Shown here one piece after another: positions 9,818-20,020 of a stretch of DNA of 64,000 bases. The translations under genes and the position numbers were made by a program. How positions within the stretch are numbered: position 1 is the stretch's first letter; each line of letters begins with the position of its first letter. Origin of the DNA: an uncultured SAR86 cluster bacterium (GTDB taxonomy: Bacteria; Pseudomonadota; Gammaproteobacteria; Magnimaribacterales; Magnimaribacteraceae); the NCBI GenBank assembly GCA_902606175.1, contig CACLEZ010000004.1, positions 34,082 to 98,081 on the forward strand, written 5' to 3'. A model generated the notes under the pieces. That model was not told the DNA's origin. It was given only the letters and a program-made list of their open reading frames with translations, and made no database searches.

Positions 9818-11398
9818 ATGGCCTCTTACAAAGATTTAATAAAAGAACTTACCGATCTAAAAAATAAAGGTAATGCTTCCAATGTAAATATTCAACCTGA
9901 AAGTGCAGCAAGAATGAAACTTCAAAATCAGTTTCAATCAGGTCTTGATATAGCTAGGTATACAGCAGCCATAATGAGAAAAGATATGGATGAGTATGAT
10001 GCTAACCCAGAAGCTTATACGCAATCATTAGGTTGTTGGCATGGATTTATTGGTCAGCAAAAACTTATTTCAATTAAAAAACATTTTGGTAGTACCGATA
10101 AAAAATATTTATATCTATCTGGATGGATGGTCGCTGCCTTAAGATCTGAGTTTGGACCCCTACCTGACCAGTCAATGCACGAAAAAACAACAGTCGCATC
10201 TTTGATAAATGAACTTTATACTTTTTTAAAACAAGCCGATGCCAGAGAGCTTGGAGACTTATTCAGACAATTGGATGAGGCAGATGAAGGCGCTAAAGCA
10301 TCAATACAAGATAAAATAGATAATTTCCAAACCCACATTGTCCCAATTATTGCAGATATAGATGCTGGTTTTGGAAATGAGGAAGCAACTTATCTCATGG
10401 CAAAACAAATGATCGAAGCTGGTGCATGCTGTATTCAAATTGAAAATCAAGTTTCTGATGAAAAACAATGTGGGCACCAAGATGGCAAGGTGACCGTACC
10501 CCATTCAGATTTCTTGGCTAAAATAAATGCAGTACGTTATGCATTTTTGGAGTTAGGAGTCGATGATGGAGTAATAGTTGCTAGAACAGACTCGTTGGGG
10601 GCTGGTTTAACCAAGCAGATAGCAATCACACATGAAGTTGGAGACCTTGGAGATCAATATAATTCTTTTTTAGATTTAGAAGTAGTTTCAGAAGATCAAA
10701 TGGAACATGGAGATGTTCTAATTAATTATCATGGAAAAGTCGTAAGACCTAGAAGATTGCCAAGTAATCTATATAGATTTATGGAAGGAACTGGAGAAGC
10801 ACGATGCATATTAGATTCAGTTACAAGCCTTCAAAATGGTGCAGATCTTATCTGGATAGAGACAGAAAAGCCTCATATTGGTCAAATTGGTGCCATGATG
10901 GATGAAATTAGAAAAGTCGTTCCAAATGCAAAGCTTGTTTATAACAATAGCCCATCTTTCAATTGGACACTGAATTTCAGACAGCAGGTTTTTGATGCTA
11001 TGGAAGAATCTGGAAAAGATACTTCTGACTATGATAGAGCGAATCTTATGGATGAAAAATATGATGCAACTGACCTTGGAATAGAAGCTGATGAAAAAAT
11101 AAGAACATTTCAAGCGGATGCCGCCAAGCAAGCAGGAATATTTCATCATCTAATCACTCTTCCAACTTACCATACTGCCGCTTTATCAACAGATAATCTT
11201 GCGAAAGAATATTTTGGTGATAAGGGTATGTTAGGTTACGTAGAAGGTGTGCAAAGAAAAGAAATACGTGAAGGTATTGCATGCGTTAAGCATCAGAATA
11301 TGGCCGGATCAGATATGGGAGATGATCATAAAGAGTATTTTGCCGGAGAGGCAGCTCTTAAAGCTTCTGGTGAAGATAATACCATGAATCAGTTCTAG
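9818..11398 (+). CDS. aceA: Isocitrate lyase (long gammaproteobacterial form)
   Basis: Glyoxylate-shunt enzyme that splits isocitrate into glyoxylate and succinate, allowing growth on acetyl-CoA. At 526 residues it is the long form seen in Pseudomonas, not the 434-residue E. coli form. The catalytic motif appears as KQCGH around residue 216 (in place of the K-K-C-G-H motif of E. coli), followed by QDGKVTVPHSDF, typical of the long subfamily. A strong Shine-Dalgarno AAGGGAG (9807-9813) precedes the ATG. The gene ends just before a shared bidirectional terminator. Malate synthase is not in the window. Confidence 0.96.
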   Translation: MASYKDLIKELTDLKNKGNASNVNIQPESAARMKLQNQFQSGLDIARYTAAIMRKDMDEYDANPEAYTQSLGCWHGFIGQQKLISIKKHFGSTDKKYLYLSGWMVAALRSEFGPLPDQSMHEKTTVASLINELYTFLKQADARELGDLFRQLDEADEGAKASIQDKIDNFQTHIVPIIADIDAGFGNEEATYLMAKQMIEAGACCIQIENQVSDEKQCGHQDGKVTVPHSDFLAKINAVRYAFLELGVDDGVIVARTDSLGAGLTKQIAITHEVGDLGDQYNSFLDLEVVSEDQMEHGDVLINYHGKVVRPRRLPSNLYRFMEGTGEARCILDSVTSLQNGADLIWIETEKPHIGQIGAMMDEIRKVVPNAKLVYNNSPSFNWTLNFRQQVFDAMEESGKDTSDYDRANLMDEKYDATDLGIEADEKIRTFQADAAKQAGIFHHLITLPTYHTAALSTDNLAKEYFGDKGMLGYVEGVQRKEIREGIACVKHQNMAGSDMGDDHKEYFAGEAALKASGEDNTMNQF

Positions 11399-11411
11399 TT
11401 AACTTCCTCAA

Positions 11412-11440
11412 AAAAAAGGGAGCTTAAAGCTCCCTTTTTT
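11412..11440. terminator. Bidirectional intrinsic terminator between aceA and the nqr cluster
   Basis: A 12-bp stem (AAAAAAGGGAGC with GCTCCCTTTTTT) closes a TTAAA loop. The flanking A and T runs give a U-tract on both strands, so it can terminate aceA (plus) and nqrM (minus). The nqrM stop codon overlaps its right end. Confidence 0.9.
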
Positions 11441-11615
11441 ATTGTTCTATGCATTTTGATGGATTACCACCACACAGTTCACATTCGCGACCTGGCTCTA
11501 AATTAGATAGTCCACCACACGAACCAGCTATAGGCTTTTTACCGAAAAATAAACCTACAGACATGAGAGTTATTATCGAAAGAAGAACTAAAAAAATTAA
11601 GAAAGTTTCAAACAT
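11439..11615 (-). CDS. nqrM: Na+-NQR maturation protein NqrM (DUF539)
   Basis: 58-residue ORF read by hand, beginning MFETFLIF. One N-terminal transmembrane helix (about residues 5-24) is followed by a cysteine-rich tail with Cys33 (GSCGG), Cys45 and Cys48 (ECELCGG) and Cys55 (SKCIEQ). This is the known NqrM pattern. In Vibrio, NqrM is required for assembly of NQR, probably by delivering iron to the Cys4 site between NqrD and NqrE. It lies 2 bases after apbE, as in other nqr clusters, and completes the set needed for a working complex. Confidence 0.93.
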   Translation of the reverse strand: MFETFLIFLVLLSIITLMSVGLFFGKKPIAGSCGGLSNLEPGRECELCGGNPSKCIEQ

Positions 11616-11617
11616 AT

Positions 11618-12631
11618 TTACATTTTAACCTTTTGTAGCTCTTTAGAAAATAATAAATTAGGTTTGCTATCTTGCTCATAAATAAATAAGGCCTTAATCT
11701 CATATTTGTTGGCATAATCCATAGCAGCCTCTAATTCCATTACATTCAAAGCAGTGGCTAAAGCATCTGCGATCATGGCATTATCAGAAATTACCGAAAC
11801 AGATTTCCTGGACAAATTGTTGGGCGAACCCACTATAGGATTGATCGTATGACTGTATTCTTCCTCATTAAAAATTCTTATATTCCTATAATCGCCTGAA
11901 GTAGCCATGGCAAAGGAGTCATGATTGCTAGAAATAAATGAATAAACAATTTTGTCGGGCTTTGAAGGACTTACGACTCCTATTTTCCATGGTGTCTTAT
12001 CAGGTTTGTGCTTAGTGGTCCTAATCTCACCTCCGAGCTCAATAAAAATATTTTTAATGTTCAATTCACTATAGAGATGGTTATATACCTTATCAATCGC
12101 GAAACCTTTAGCAATAGATGAGAAGTCTAATGCAACATCTCTTTTTCTTTTGACAGCTGATGCCTCATCATTTATCTCTATAGAATCACAACCAACTTGG
12201 GTTTTTAGATGCTGAATATCTTTCAGTGGTGGTTTTTGATTTTTTTCAAGGGGCCCAAAACCCCAAGAATCTACCAATTTACCTATTGAAACATCATAAA
12301 GACCTTTGGATTTAATACATGTATCTACTGCATATCTTAGGACTTCAATAAAGTCATGTGAAACACTTACCCATTCATTTATATCAGAGTAATTAACTTT
12401 ATTTATTAGTGAATCATTTAGATAAGTTGACATTGATAAATTTACTGAGTTAAAAGAATCATATATTGATTGCTCTAAATTATCATAATCAGAGAATACA
12501 ATTACATTATAGGTAGTCCCCATAATACTACCTTCGATTCTTTGAGGTTCGTCATCGTCTAAAAAGAAACTTAGAACCAGAACTGATATTAAGATTAATG
12601 AAATCAGTATTGGAAAAGTTTTTTGGATCAA
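11618..12631 (-). CDS. apbE: FAD:protein FMN transferase ApbE
   Basis: It attaches FMN covalently to threonines of NqrB and NqrC using FAD. 337 residues with an N-terminal hydrophobic anchor (about 7-24) but no lipobox cysteine, so it is likely tethered to the inner membrane and faces the periplasm. Typical motifs are IMGTTYNV near 37, LDFSSIAKGFAID, ELGGEIR, the SHTINPIVG segment and the metal-site region ADALATALNVM. It sits 3 bases after nqrF and 2 before nqrM. Confidence 0.95.
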   Translation of the reverse strand: MIQKTFPILISLILISVLVLSFFLDDDEPQRIEGSIMGTTYNVIVFSDYDNLEQSIYDSFNSVNLSMSTYLNDSLINKVNYSDINEWVSVSHDFIEVLRYAVDTCIKSKGLYDVSIGKLVDSWGFGPLEKNQKPPLKDIQHLKTQVGCDSIEINDEASAVKRKRDVALDFSSIAKGFAIDKVYNHLYSELNIKNIFIELGGEIRTTKHKPDKTPWKIGVVSPSKPDKIVYSFISSNHDSFAMATSGDYRNIRIFNEEEYSHTINPIVGSPNNLSRKSVSVISDNAMIADALATALNVMELEAAMDYANKYEIKALFIYEQDSKPNLLFSKELQKVKM

Positions 12632-12634
12632 ACT

Positions 12635-13867
12635 TTAACTGCCAAAATCATCAAATTTTATGGCCTCAGGTTCGACTCCTAGACTATCTAGCATATCGAA
12701 ACATGCAGCCATCATTGGAGGAGGACCGCACATATAATACTCACAATCTTCTGGAGCAGGATGGTCTTTTAGATATTGATCATGAATCACTTGGTGGATG
12801 AAGCCTGTATGCCCTTCCCAATTGTCTTCAGGTAAAGGATCAGATAAAGCTACATGCCATTCAAAATTGTCATGCTCTTCTGCTAATTTGTCATATTCAT
12901 CTGTGTAGAACATTTCTGTTAAGCTTCTAGCTCCATAAAAGAAAGTGATTTTGCGTTTAGAATCTAATCTCAGTAACTGATCAAAAATATGAGATCTCAT
13001 TGGCGCCATACCTGCACCGCCTCCAATGAATACCATCTCTGCATTAGTCTCTTCAGCGAAAAATTCTCCAAAAGGTCCAAAAATAGTGAGAGTATCGCCT
13101 TCTTTTAAATTAAAGATGTAAGAACTCATTTCACCTGCAGGAAAATCTGTACCAGGAGGAGGTGAAGCAATTCTGATATTGAATTTCATTATTCCTTTTT
13201 CATTTGGATAATTAGCCATAGAGTAAGCTCTAATAACTGGCTCAAGTGTCTTAGAGGAGTTTTCCCAAACACCAAATCTATCCCAATCTCCGTGATATTC
13301 TTCTTCGATATCAAAAGACTTGTAATCCAATTCATATGGGGGAATTTCCATTTGAACATAGCCGCCAGCTTTAAAAGCAACCTCTTCTCCTTCAGGCAAT
13401 TTAAGAACAAGTTCTTTAATAAAAGTCGCAACATTTTTATTAGAAACAACTTCACATTCCCATTTCCTAGCACCAAAGACTTCATCTGGCACTACTATTT
13501 CCATATCGTCTTTGACAGGAACTTGGCAAGATAGTCTCCAACCTTCCTTCTTTTCTTTGTTGGTAAAATGAGATTCTTCAGTTGGAAGAATAGATCCTCC
13601 ACCACTTATAACCTTGCATTTACATTGAGCACAAGTTCCACCTCCACCACAGGCAGATGATAAGAATAAATTCTGAGCAGCCAAAGTTTGCAGTAATTTT
13701 CCTCCTGCCTCTACATCAATAGATTTAGCAGCATCGTTCATAGATATACTGATATTACCTGAAGAAACTAAAAGCTTCCTTGCGCCAAGAATTATAAAAA
13801 CCATCAAATTTACTGCAATTGTGAAAACTAGGACACCTAGTACGATTTCATTTTGAATAAAGTTCAT
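12635..13867 (-). CDS. nqrF: Na+-translocating NADH:quinone reductase subunit F
   Basis: Electron-entry subunit that oxidises NADH. I chose the ATG at 13867 ([11 protein letters not shown], 410 residues; Vibrio 407) rather than an upstream ATG inside nqrE. It has one N-terminal transmembrane helix, then a 2Fe-2S domain with Cys73, Cys79, Cys82 and Cys114. An FAD domain follows with RAYSMAN, then an NAD domain with [11 protein letters not shown] and the terminal YMCGPPPMM. It lies one base after nqrE and feeds electrons through the flavins of NqrC and NqrB to ubiquinone. Confidence 0.97.
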   Translation of the reverse strand: MNFIQNEIVLGVLVFTIAVNLMVFIILGARKLLVSSGNISISMNDAAKSIDVEAGGKLLQTLAAQNLFLSSACGGGGTCAQCKCKVISGGGSILPTEESHFTNKEKKEGWRLSCQVPVKDDMEIVVPDEVFGARKWECEVVSNKNVATFIKELVLKLPEGEEVAFKAGGYVQMEIPPYELDYKSFDIEEEYHGDWDRFGVWENSSKTLEPVIRAYSMANYPNEKGIMKFNIRIASPPPGTDFPAGEMSSYIFNLKEGDTLTIFGPFGEFFAEETNAEMVFIGGGAGMAPMRSHIFDQLLRLDSKRKITFFYGARSLTEMFYTDEYDKLAEEHDNFEWHVALSDPLPEDNWEGHTGFIHQVIHDQYLKDHPAPEDCEYYMCGPPPMMAACFDMLDSLGVEPEAIKFDDFGS

Positions 13868-13868
13868 T

Positions 13869-14468
13869 TTATAAAGATATTCCTCCGAATGATAAAAAAC
13901 CAAAACACATTAGTCCTACTGTTATGAAAGTTATACCTAGACCTTGAAGGCCCTCAGGTATATCGGCATATTTTAGCCTTTCTGTTATTCCTGCTAAAGC
14001 GACAATAGCAAGAGCCCAACCAGTTCCTGCTCCCAGTCCATATACTATGCTTTCAGTGAATTCTAGGTTTCTTTCAATAGAAAAAAGTACTCCGCCTAGA
14101 ATTGCACAGTTAACTGTAATCAACGGCAAAAAAACACCAAGTGCATTATAAAGAGCTGGTATGTAACGATCTAAAAACATTTCCAGTATTTGCACTAAAG
14201 CCGCAATAATTCCTATGTAACATATGAGTCCTACGAAATGTAAATCTGAGCCAGGAAAGAGTGCATCTGCTTTTAAGAAATAATTGAAAATTAAATTATT
14301 TATTGGCACTGCAAGTCCTAATACGACAATAACAGCAATTCCTAAACCAATCGCAGGTTGGATTCTTTTAGAAATAGCAAGAAAAGTACACATGCCAAGA
14401 AAAAAGTTGATTGCTATATTCTCAATGAAGACAGCTTTAATAAAAATACTAAGATATGCTTCTAGCAT
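13869..14468 (-). CDS. nqrE: Na+-NQR subunit E
   Basis: Polytopic inner-membrane subunit of 199 residues (Vibrio 198) with six predicted helices, homologous to RnfA and to NqrD in inverted topology. The conserved half-helix cysteines appear in [10 protein letters not shown] (Cys27) and NCAILGGV, matching the membrane iron site shared with NqrD. The start overlaps the nqrD stop by one base (TAATG). Confidence 0.96.
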   Translation of the reverse strand: MLEAYLSIFIKAVFIENIAINFFLGMCTFLAISKRIQPAIGLGIAVIVVLGLAVPINNLIFNYFLKADALFPGSDLHFVGLICYIGIIAALVQILEMFLDRYIPALYNALGVFLPLITVNCAILGGVLFSIERNLEFTESIVYGLGAGTGWALAIVALAGITERLKYADIPEGLQGLGITFITVGLMCFGFLSFGGISL

Positions 14469-15136
14469 TAAGCCGCCCCCTTTTCACCTTCAAGACTATT
14501 TTTAGATATCTTAAATTCTGGCTCTTCTATTTGTTCTGTCTTCCATTGTCTGAGTGCCCATATAGTAAATCCTATGATGAAAAAAGAACTTGCTGGAGTT
14601 AAGAAAAAATTATTTGCAAGATACCATCCACCATTAGTTGTTAGAGGCATTATTTCGATTCCATAGAAGGTTCCCGCACCCACGAATTCTCTGATGATAG
14701 CAATAACAATCAAGATAACGCTATAACCAAGTCCATTACCAAAACCATCAATTGCGCTCATCAATGGTCCATTCTTCATAGCAAAGGCTTCTGCTCTACC
14801 CATAACTATACAATTAGTAACAATTAAACCGACAAATACTGACAATGTCTTACTGCTCTCATAATCGAAAGCTTGCAGGACTTCATCTACAAGCATGACA
14901 AGTGTGGCTATTATAGATATCTGAACGATGATTCTAATATTTGTTGGGATATGATTTCTAATCAGAGATACAGAAAGGTTAGATAAGGTTACAACAGTTG
15001 TTAGAGCAACACACATTATTAATGTTATGTAGAGGTTACCCGTTACAGCCAGAGCAGAACAAATGCCTAAGATCTGCAATGCAATAGGATTATCATTAAA
15101 GATAGGATTGAGTAAAACTTCTTTAGCTTTAGACAT
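14468..15136 (-). CDS. nqrD: Na+-NQR subunit D
   Basis: Polytopic subunit homologous to RnfE. I chose the ATG at 15136 ([11 protein letters not shown], 222 residues), which overlaps the nqrC stop as ATGTCTAA and matches the usual start, rather than the ATG four codons earlier. Conserved segments include [17 protein letters not shown] and [13 protein letters not shown], whose cysteines would supply half of the intramembrane iron site. It is a few residues longer than Vibrio NqrD (210), mainly at the charged C-terminus. Confidence 0.96.
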   Translation of the reverse strand: MSKAKEVLLNPIFNDNPIALQILGICSALAVTGNLYITLIMCVALTTVVTLSNLSVSLIRNHIPTNIRIIVQISIIATLVMLVDEVLQAFDYESSKTLSVFVGLIVTNCIVMGRAEAFAMKNGPLMSAIDGFGNGLGYSVILIVIAIIREFVGAGTFYGIEIMPLTTNGGWYLANNFFLTPASSFFIIGFTIWALRQWKTEQIEEPEFKISKNSLEGEKGAA

Positions 15137-15911
15137 CTTTAACCTCACTTTGCTTAAGTTGGTCTATTAGAGGCCCGTACCCCATATCGCCAAGCCAAAA
15201 AGAAAGTAAATTTGTAACTCCATTACTTGTAATAGTTGCTCCAGATAAGCCATCTACTTGATATTTCGCAAGAGTACTACTTTTATCAACGGAACCTTTA
15301 ATTACGGAAATAAGGATATCTCCAGAATCAGAATATACTTCTTTTCCTTTCCATATAGATTTCCACTTAGGATTATCTATCTCACCACCAAGACCAGGTG
15401 TTTCTTTGTGATCAAAAAACTCTAAACCAATTATTGTTTTTAGATCTGGTTCAAGAGCCAAGTAACCTTTCATTGTTCCCCATAATCCATAACCTCTTAC
15501 AGGCAAAATAACTGCGTTTAAAGAATCAACATCATAGTGAAGGTAAACTGTTTGGAAATTCTCCCGTCTTTTTAGCAGTGCGATATCATTTTCAGAGGTC
15601 AGTTCGATAGAAGTAGCTGGATCTCTAGAAAAAGCACTTTCTTCATAGTCAGTTAAACTAATTTCAGAATCAAACTCACCAGTTTCTAGATTAACTATTC
15701 GTGCTTCTATAGACTGGAAGAGTTCTGTAACGTCAGTATCTTTGTCAAGCAAACCAGCAGCAGAAAGAATCTTGCTTTGTTTATCGAGTGTTTTATTAGC
15801 CTCTTGAAGGTCTCTAAGTTCAACAGCTGAAAAAGATATTAAAGCAGAGCAAACGAGGCATAGTGAGATAGCCACAACAAGAGTCTTTCGAATTGTATCG
15901 TTATTGTTCAT
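15129..15911 (-). CDS. nqrC: Na+-NQR subunit C (covalent FMN)
   Basis: Periplasm-facing flavoprotein subunit of 260 residues with one N-terminal membrane helix (about 10-29). The FMN-attachment motif is canonical SGAT, with Thr226 as acceptor, in [10 protein letters not shown]; Vibrio uses Thr225. The [10 protein letters not shown] motif is also typical. The start overlaps the nqrB stop by one base and the end overlaps nqrD by 8. Confidence 0.96.
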   Translation of the reverse strand: MNNNDTIRKTLVVAISLCLVCSALISFSAVELRDLQEANKTLDKQSKILSAAGLLDKDTDVTELFQSIEARIVNLETGEFDSEISLTDYEESAFSRDPATSIELTSENDIALLKRRENFQTVYLHYDVDSLNAVILPVRGYGLWGTMKGYLALEPDLKTIIGLEFFDHKETPGLGGEIDNPKWKSIWKGKEVYSDSGDILISVIKGSVDKSSTLAKYQVDGLSGATITSNGVTNLLSFWLGDMGYGPLIDQLKQSEVKDV

Positions 15912-17116
15912 TAGCTTGCCCTCCTTAATCTTTGTTTGATGTTTCTTTCTTGAACAAAATGATCAATAAGTGGAGCAAATAAATTTGCAAATAAAATTGC
16001 CAGCATCATCCCTTCTGGATAAGCCGGATTAACAACCCTGATCAATACCACCATCACTCCAATTAAAATCCCATAATACCATCTACCTAAATTTGTATGA
16101 GATCCAGAAACTGGCTCGACTGCCATAAATGTAAGACCGAAAGCAAAACCTCCAATTACTAAGTGCCAGTGAAAAGGCAACGAAAACATTGGATTAGTGT
16201 CTGAACCTATTAAATTAAATAATTCTGATGTTAAGAATGTTCCTAATAAGACTCCTGCAATTATTCGCCATGAAGCAATCCTTGTATATAGTAGTATTAA
16301 CAACCCTAAAAGAATAAACAAAGTCGAAGTTTCGCCTATTGAGCCTGGTATGGAACCTAAAAATGCGTCACTCCATGAATATTGAGCCTGTATTCCATTA
16401 AGACCTTCTTGAGCCCCAATTCCTAATATTGTTGGTGAGCTGTAACCGTCAGCTGCAACCCAAACAGAATCGCCAGACCAATCTACTGGGTAGGCAAAAT
16501 AAAGAAACGCTCTTCCGGCTAAGGCGGGATTTAAAAAGTTTTTTCCTGTGCCTCCAAATATTTCTTTGGCAACAACGATACCAAAACTTATTCCAACGGC
16601 TACTTGCCATAGTGGAGCATCGGGAGGACAACATAATGCAAATAAAACAGTTGTTACGAAAGCACCTTCGTTAATTTCGTGCCCTCTTACAATAGCAAAT
16701 ACTACTTCCCATGCTATTCCTACTATAAAAGTAACAAGGTAAATAGGTATAAAATAACATGCTCCAAACCAAATGCAATCCATGATACTTTTTGGATCAT
16801 AATTACAAAATATATCTATGAATAAGAAGTGCCAATCGTCTTTATCTATAGTTCCCAGTTCTTCAAAGGCAGCGAGTGACTGATATCCCAAGTTATACAT
16901 ACCATAGAACATAGCTGGAAATGTAGCCATCCAAACCACAACCATAACTTTTTGAAGATCTACACTATCTCTGACATGAACAGAACCAAAAGTTCTTTTA
17001 TCAGAAGAATAAAAAAGATTCTCAACAACATCGTATATGGGGAAGTATTTTTCCAAAGAGCCGCCGCCAGTGAACCTAGGTTTTAAACCATCTAGAAATT
17101 TTCTTAATGGTTTCAT
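15911..17116 (-). CDS. nqrB: Na+-NQR subunit B (covalent FMN, riboflavin, quinone site)
   Basis: Large membrane subunit, 401 residues with about ten helices, homologous to RnfD. It carries the sodium path and a covalent FMN. The region aligned to the FMN-attachment site reads ADGYSSPTI, with Thr229 where Vibrio has Thr236. The acceptor Thr is kept, but the usual S-G-A-T is S-S-P-T here. The flanking [15 protein letters not shown] and VWVAADGY are standard. The gene abuts nqrA with no gap. Confidence 0.95.
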   Translation of the reverse strand: MKPLRKFLDGLKPRFTGGGSLEKYFPIYDVVENLFYSSDKRTFGSVHVRDSVDLQKVMVVVWMATFPAMFYGMYNLGYQSLAAFEELGTIDKDDWHFLFIDIFCNYDPKSIMDCIWFGACYFIPIYLVTFIVGIAWEVVFAIVRGHEINEGAFVTTVLFALCCPPDAPLWQVAVGISFGIVVAKEIFGGTGKNFLNPALAGRAFLYFAYPVDWSGDSVWVAADGYSSPTILGIGAQEGLNGIQAQYSWSDAFLGSIPGSIGETSTLFILLGLLILLYTRIASWRIIAGVLLGTFLTSELFNLIGSDTNPMFSLPFHWHLVIGGFAFGLTFMAVEPVSGSHTNLGRWYYGILIGVMVVLIRVVNPAYPEGMMLAILFANLFAPLIDHFVQERNIKQRLRRAS

Positions 17117-18469
17117 CTATCCTTCAACCTCAATTTTAGTAAGTCCAGCTCTTAATAGAGATCCAAAATCATATTTTCCTGGGCAGATATAACTACACAA
17201 AGAAAGATCTTCTTCATCTAACTCCAATCCCCCTAAAGCTTGTAGTTTTTCTGTATCTAACAAAACAATGTTTCTAAGTAGCATTATTGGCAACATGTTG
17301 AATGGTAAAACTTCTTCGTAAGAGCCAATTGGCACTATTGGGCGGTCTGAACCATTCATCAAGGCTTTAAATTTAAAAACTTTCTTTGGGAATAAAGAAG
17401 AGAGAAATAGTGGCATCTTTGAAAATTTTCTAGGTCCAGGAGTGAGCCAGTTCATAAACTCTCTATCTTTAGAATTAGGCTCAGCTATCACTGAAATTTG
17501 ATTATGGTATCTCCCCAAATAAGCATAAGGACCGATAGCTTCCCTTCCGGATATGATTGATCCTGAAATAATTCTATTTTCTCTCTGTGTCAGTTCTCCT
17601 GCAGTTATTTCATCTGTACAGGCTCCTAGTCTTGTTTTAATGTAACTCGGACTGTTAACTTGTGGCCCAGCCAAAGTAACTATTCTTTCGTTATTAATAT
17701 GACCAGACTTAAATAGCCCTCCTATCGCAATAATATCTTGATAACCAATAGTCCAATTAACATTGGTTAAAGAAGCGGGAGAAATGAAGTGCATATGAGT
17801 ACCTACAAGACCAGCAGGATGGGGGCCAGAGAATGTGTGTTTTTTAAGTTGGTTATCTTCTTGTATTTCAAGTAAAGAATTATTAGAAACAGAGATATGA
17901 ATTGGACAATCAACCAATTGCTTTAGAACCACAAGACCAAAGTCAAAATCTTCTTTGCTCAAGTTAATAATTGTTTCAGGGTTAGGGCTTAAAGGTTGTG
18001 TATCAATAGCTGAAATGAATATGTTGGCAGGCAATGATTTTATAGTTGGGACCTTGCTGTAGGGTCTAGTTCTAAAAGATGTCCACATTCCAGACTGTAT
18101 GAGCTGGTCTCTAATAGAATCTGAAGAACAGTTTGTTAAAGTATCGAGTGTAAAATTATCAAATTGAATAGAATCTTCATCTTGAGAAATTTCAATGACA
18201 ATTGACTGTAAGGCCCTTCTATCTCCTCGGTTTATTGCTTCTACCTTACCTCCTGCTGGAGATGTAACAATAACTCCTGGATTTTTTTTATCTTCAAAGA
18301 GAGGTTGCCCTATTTTTACAATATCACCTTCTTCAACCAACATAGTGGGCTTCATGCCAATATAATCGCTCCCCAAAATAGCAACAGATCTACTTTTTTT
18401 GGAGTCAACTATATCTTCGGCAGGTGAGCCGTATATGGGTATATCTAAACCTTTCTTTATTCTAATCAT
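17117..18469 (-). CDS. nqrA: Na+-NQR subunit A
   Basis: Peripheral cytoplasmic subunit of 450 residues (Vibrio 446), first gene of the nqr operon. It starts with the family-typical IRIKKGLDIPI, followed by the GxP-rich segment VTSPAGGKVEAINRG that resembles a biotinyl-lipoyl fold. The C-terminus ends with a Cys in SLCSYICPGKYDFG, conserved in the family. A -10 box lies 43 bases upstream, between it and the gap gene. Confidence 0.96.
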   Translation of the reverse strand: MIRIKKGLDIPIYGSPAEDIVDSKKSRSVAILGSDYIGMKPTMLVEEGDIVKIGQPLFEDKKNPGVIVTSPAGGKVEAINRGDRRALQSIVIEISQDEDSIQFDNFTLDTLTNCSSDSIRDQLIQSGMWTSFRTRPYSKVPTIKSLPANIFISAIDTQPLSPNPETIINLSKEDFDFGLVVLKQLVDCPIHISVSNNSLLEIQEDNQLKKHTFSGPHPAGLVGTHMHFISPASLTNVNWTIGYQDIIAIGGLFKSGHINNERIVTLAGPQVNSPSYIKTRLGACTDEITAGELTQRENRIISGSIISGREAIGPYAYLGRYHNQISVIAEPNSKDREFMNWLTPGPRKFSKMPLFLSSLFPKKVFKFKALMNGSDRPIVPIGSYEEVLPFNMLPIMLLRNIVLLDTEKLQALGGLELDEEDLSLCSYICPGKYDFGSLLRAGLTKIEVEG

Positions 18470-18512
18470 TCCCTATTTGATGTATGGGAAAAGTACCCTA
18501 GAGCGCGGGGGT

Positions 18513-18518
18513 ATTATA
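18513..18518 (-). promoter_or_regulatory. Putative -10 element of the nqr operon
   Basis: TATAAT on the minus strand, 43 bases before the nqrA ATG, followed by a GC-rich stretch (ACCCCCGCGC) where the discriminator would lie. Such discriminators often respond to ppGpp. No clear -35 is seen; the region overlaps the end of the gap gene. Confidence 0.45.
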
Positions 18519-18538
18519 ATGATCTGAGGTCTAATTTA

Positions 18539-20020
18539 CTAGGATGTTTCACTAAAATTTGGATATCTTTGATAAGTTAATCCAACCATCTCTTTTGCCA
18601 ATCCCAAAAGTTGCGCGGTATATCCATACTCATTGTCATACCAAACGTAAAGAACACATTTATCTCCATTTACGATTGTCGCAGCTGAATCAATTATGCC
18701 TGCATGCCTATCCCCTACAAAATCTGTAGAAACAACTTCTGGAGAATTTGTAAAACCTATCTGTTCTTTTAAATCTGAATGAAAAGCCTGCTGTCTAAGG
18801 AAGTTATTGAGCTCTTCTAATGAAATTTCTTTACCTAGTTGAAGATTCATTATTGCGAGAGAGACATTTGGAGTAGGAACTCTTACAGCATTTGCTGTCA
18901 ATTTTCCTATGAGTTCTGGGAGTACCTGACCTACTGCTTTTCCGGCTCCAGTTTCAGTTATCACCATGTTAAGAGCTGCGCTTCTTCCTCTACGAGCTTT
19001 TTTGTGGAAATTATCTATAAGATTCTGGTCATTTGTGTAGGAATGTACGCTTTCGATATGTCCTGAGATGATATTAAACTCATCATTTAGGACCTTTAAA
19101 GTTGGAACTATAGCATTCGTTGTGCATGAAGCAGCTCCTAAGATTTCATCATTCTCTATGATTCCATTATTGATACCATGAACAATATTTTTTATACCTT
19201 CTTTTGCTGGGGCAGTAAGTAGTACCTTAGATATTCCATTGCAATTTAAATGAGTACTCAAACCCTCTTTTGTTCTCCAAACTCCAGTATTATCAATCAA
19301 TAAAGCATTTGTTATGCCGTGATCGGTATAGTCAATCTTTGAAGGATCATTGGCATAAATTATTTTTACTTCATTGCCATTTATAATTAATTTGTTCTCT
19401 TCTTCTATAACACGTATTGTTCCTTTGAAGGGACCATGAACGGAATCAGTTCTCATTAGATTTGCTCTTTTAATGATGTCGTCGTCGACGGCTTTTCTAA
19501 CGACTATTGCTCGCAACCTTAAATTATCTCCGCCACCAGAATCTTCAATTAACATTCTAGTTAACAGTCTTCCGATTCTTCCAAAACCATAAAGGACAAC
19601 ATCCTGTGCCTGTTCCAGTATCGATCCTTTAGTTCCAATTAAGTCATTGACAGATTCTTTTACGAAATCTTCGATAGAGAGGTCCTTGTCATCAAACAGG
19701 TAAGCGGCCGCAATAATTCCTATATCAACTTCAGCCGGTCCTAACTCTAGATCACTTAGAGCAACTATGACTTGATAGGTTTCAAATTCACTCATTTCAT
19801 TGTTTTCAGTTTCTCTTACAAATCTATGAGCGTTCATAATTTCTGAAACAGATAAGTTCACCAGTGGTTTTCCGTATAAAAGAAGATGGACATTGTCTCT
19901 ATAAATTCTTCCAATCATAGGAAGCATCTCTTCTGCTAATGCTTGTCTGTATTGAAAATCACCAAAAGGATCTTTTGGAAGCTCAGGACGAGTCCTTTGA
20001 TCGGGCTGATTTTTTTTCAT
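18539..20020 (-). CDS. gap: Glyceraldehyde-3-phosphate dehydrogenase, long form with N-terminal extension
   Basis: 493 residues, about 150 more than the classical enzyme. The first 135 residues form a helical extension of unknown function. The NAD-binding motif GFGRIGR then appears near residue 147 and the catalytic Cys in GAASCTTN near 299. The C-terminal WYDNEYGY is standard. Long forms of this type occur in Pseudomonas and related marine bacteria and are usually associated with gluconeogenic flux, which would suit an organism using acetyl-CoA through aceA. It abuts the acyl-CoA dehydrogenase gene without a gap. Confidence 0.93.
   Translation of the reverse strand: MKKNQPDQRTRPELPKDPFGDFQYRQALAEEMLPMIGRIYRDNVHLLLYGKPLVNLSVSEIMNAHRFVRETENNEMSEFETYQVIVALSDLELGPAEVDIGIIAAAYLFDDKDLSIEDFVKESVNDLIGTKGSILEQAQDVVLYGFGRIGRLLTRMLIEDSGGGDNLRLRAIVVRKAVDDDIIKRANLMRTDSVHGPFKGTIRVIEEENKLIINGNEVKIIYANDPSKIDYTDHGITNALLIDNTGVWRTKEGLSTHLNCNGISKVLLTAPAKEGIKNIVHGINNGIIENDEILGAASCTTNAIVPTLKVLNDEFNIISGHIESVHSYTNDQNLIDNFHKKARRGRSAALNMVITETGAGKAVGQVLPELIGKLTANAVRVPTPNVSLAIMNLQLGKEISLEELNNFLRQQAFHSDLKEQIGFTNSPEVVSTDFVGDRHAGIIDSAATIVNGDKCVLYVWYDNEYGYTAQLLGLAKEMVGLTYQRYPNFSETS

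Noticed and set aside
13868..13903. Upstream start of nqrF adding 12 residues
   Set aside because: It would lie inside nqrE and gives an N-terminus longer than the family's; the ATG at 13867 fits better.
16449..16674. Open frames on either strand inside nqrB
   Set aside because: Shadows of the real gene without protein-like composition or start signals.
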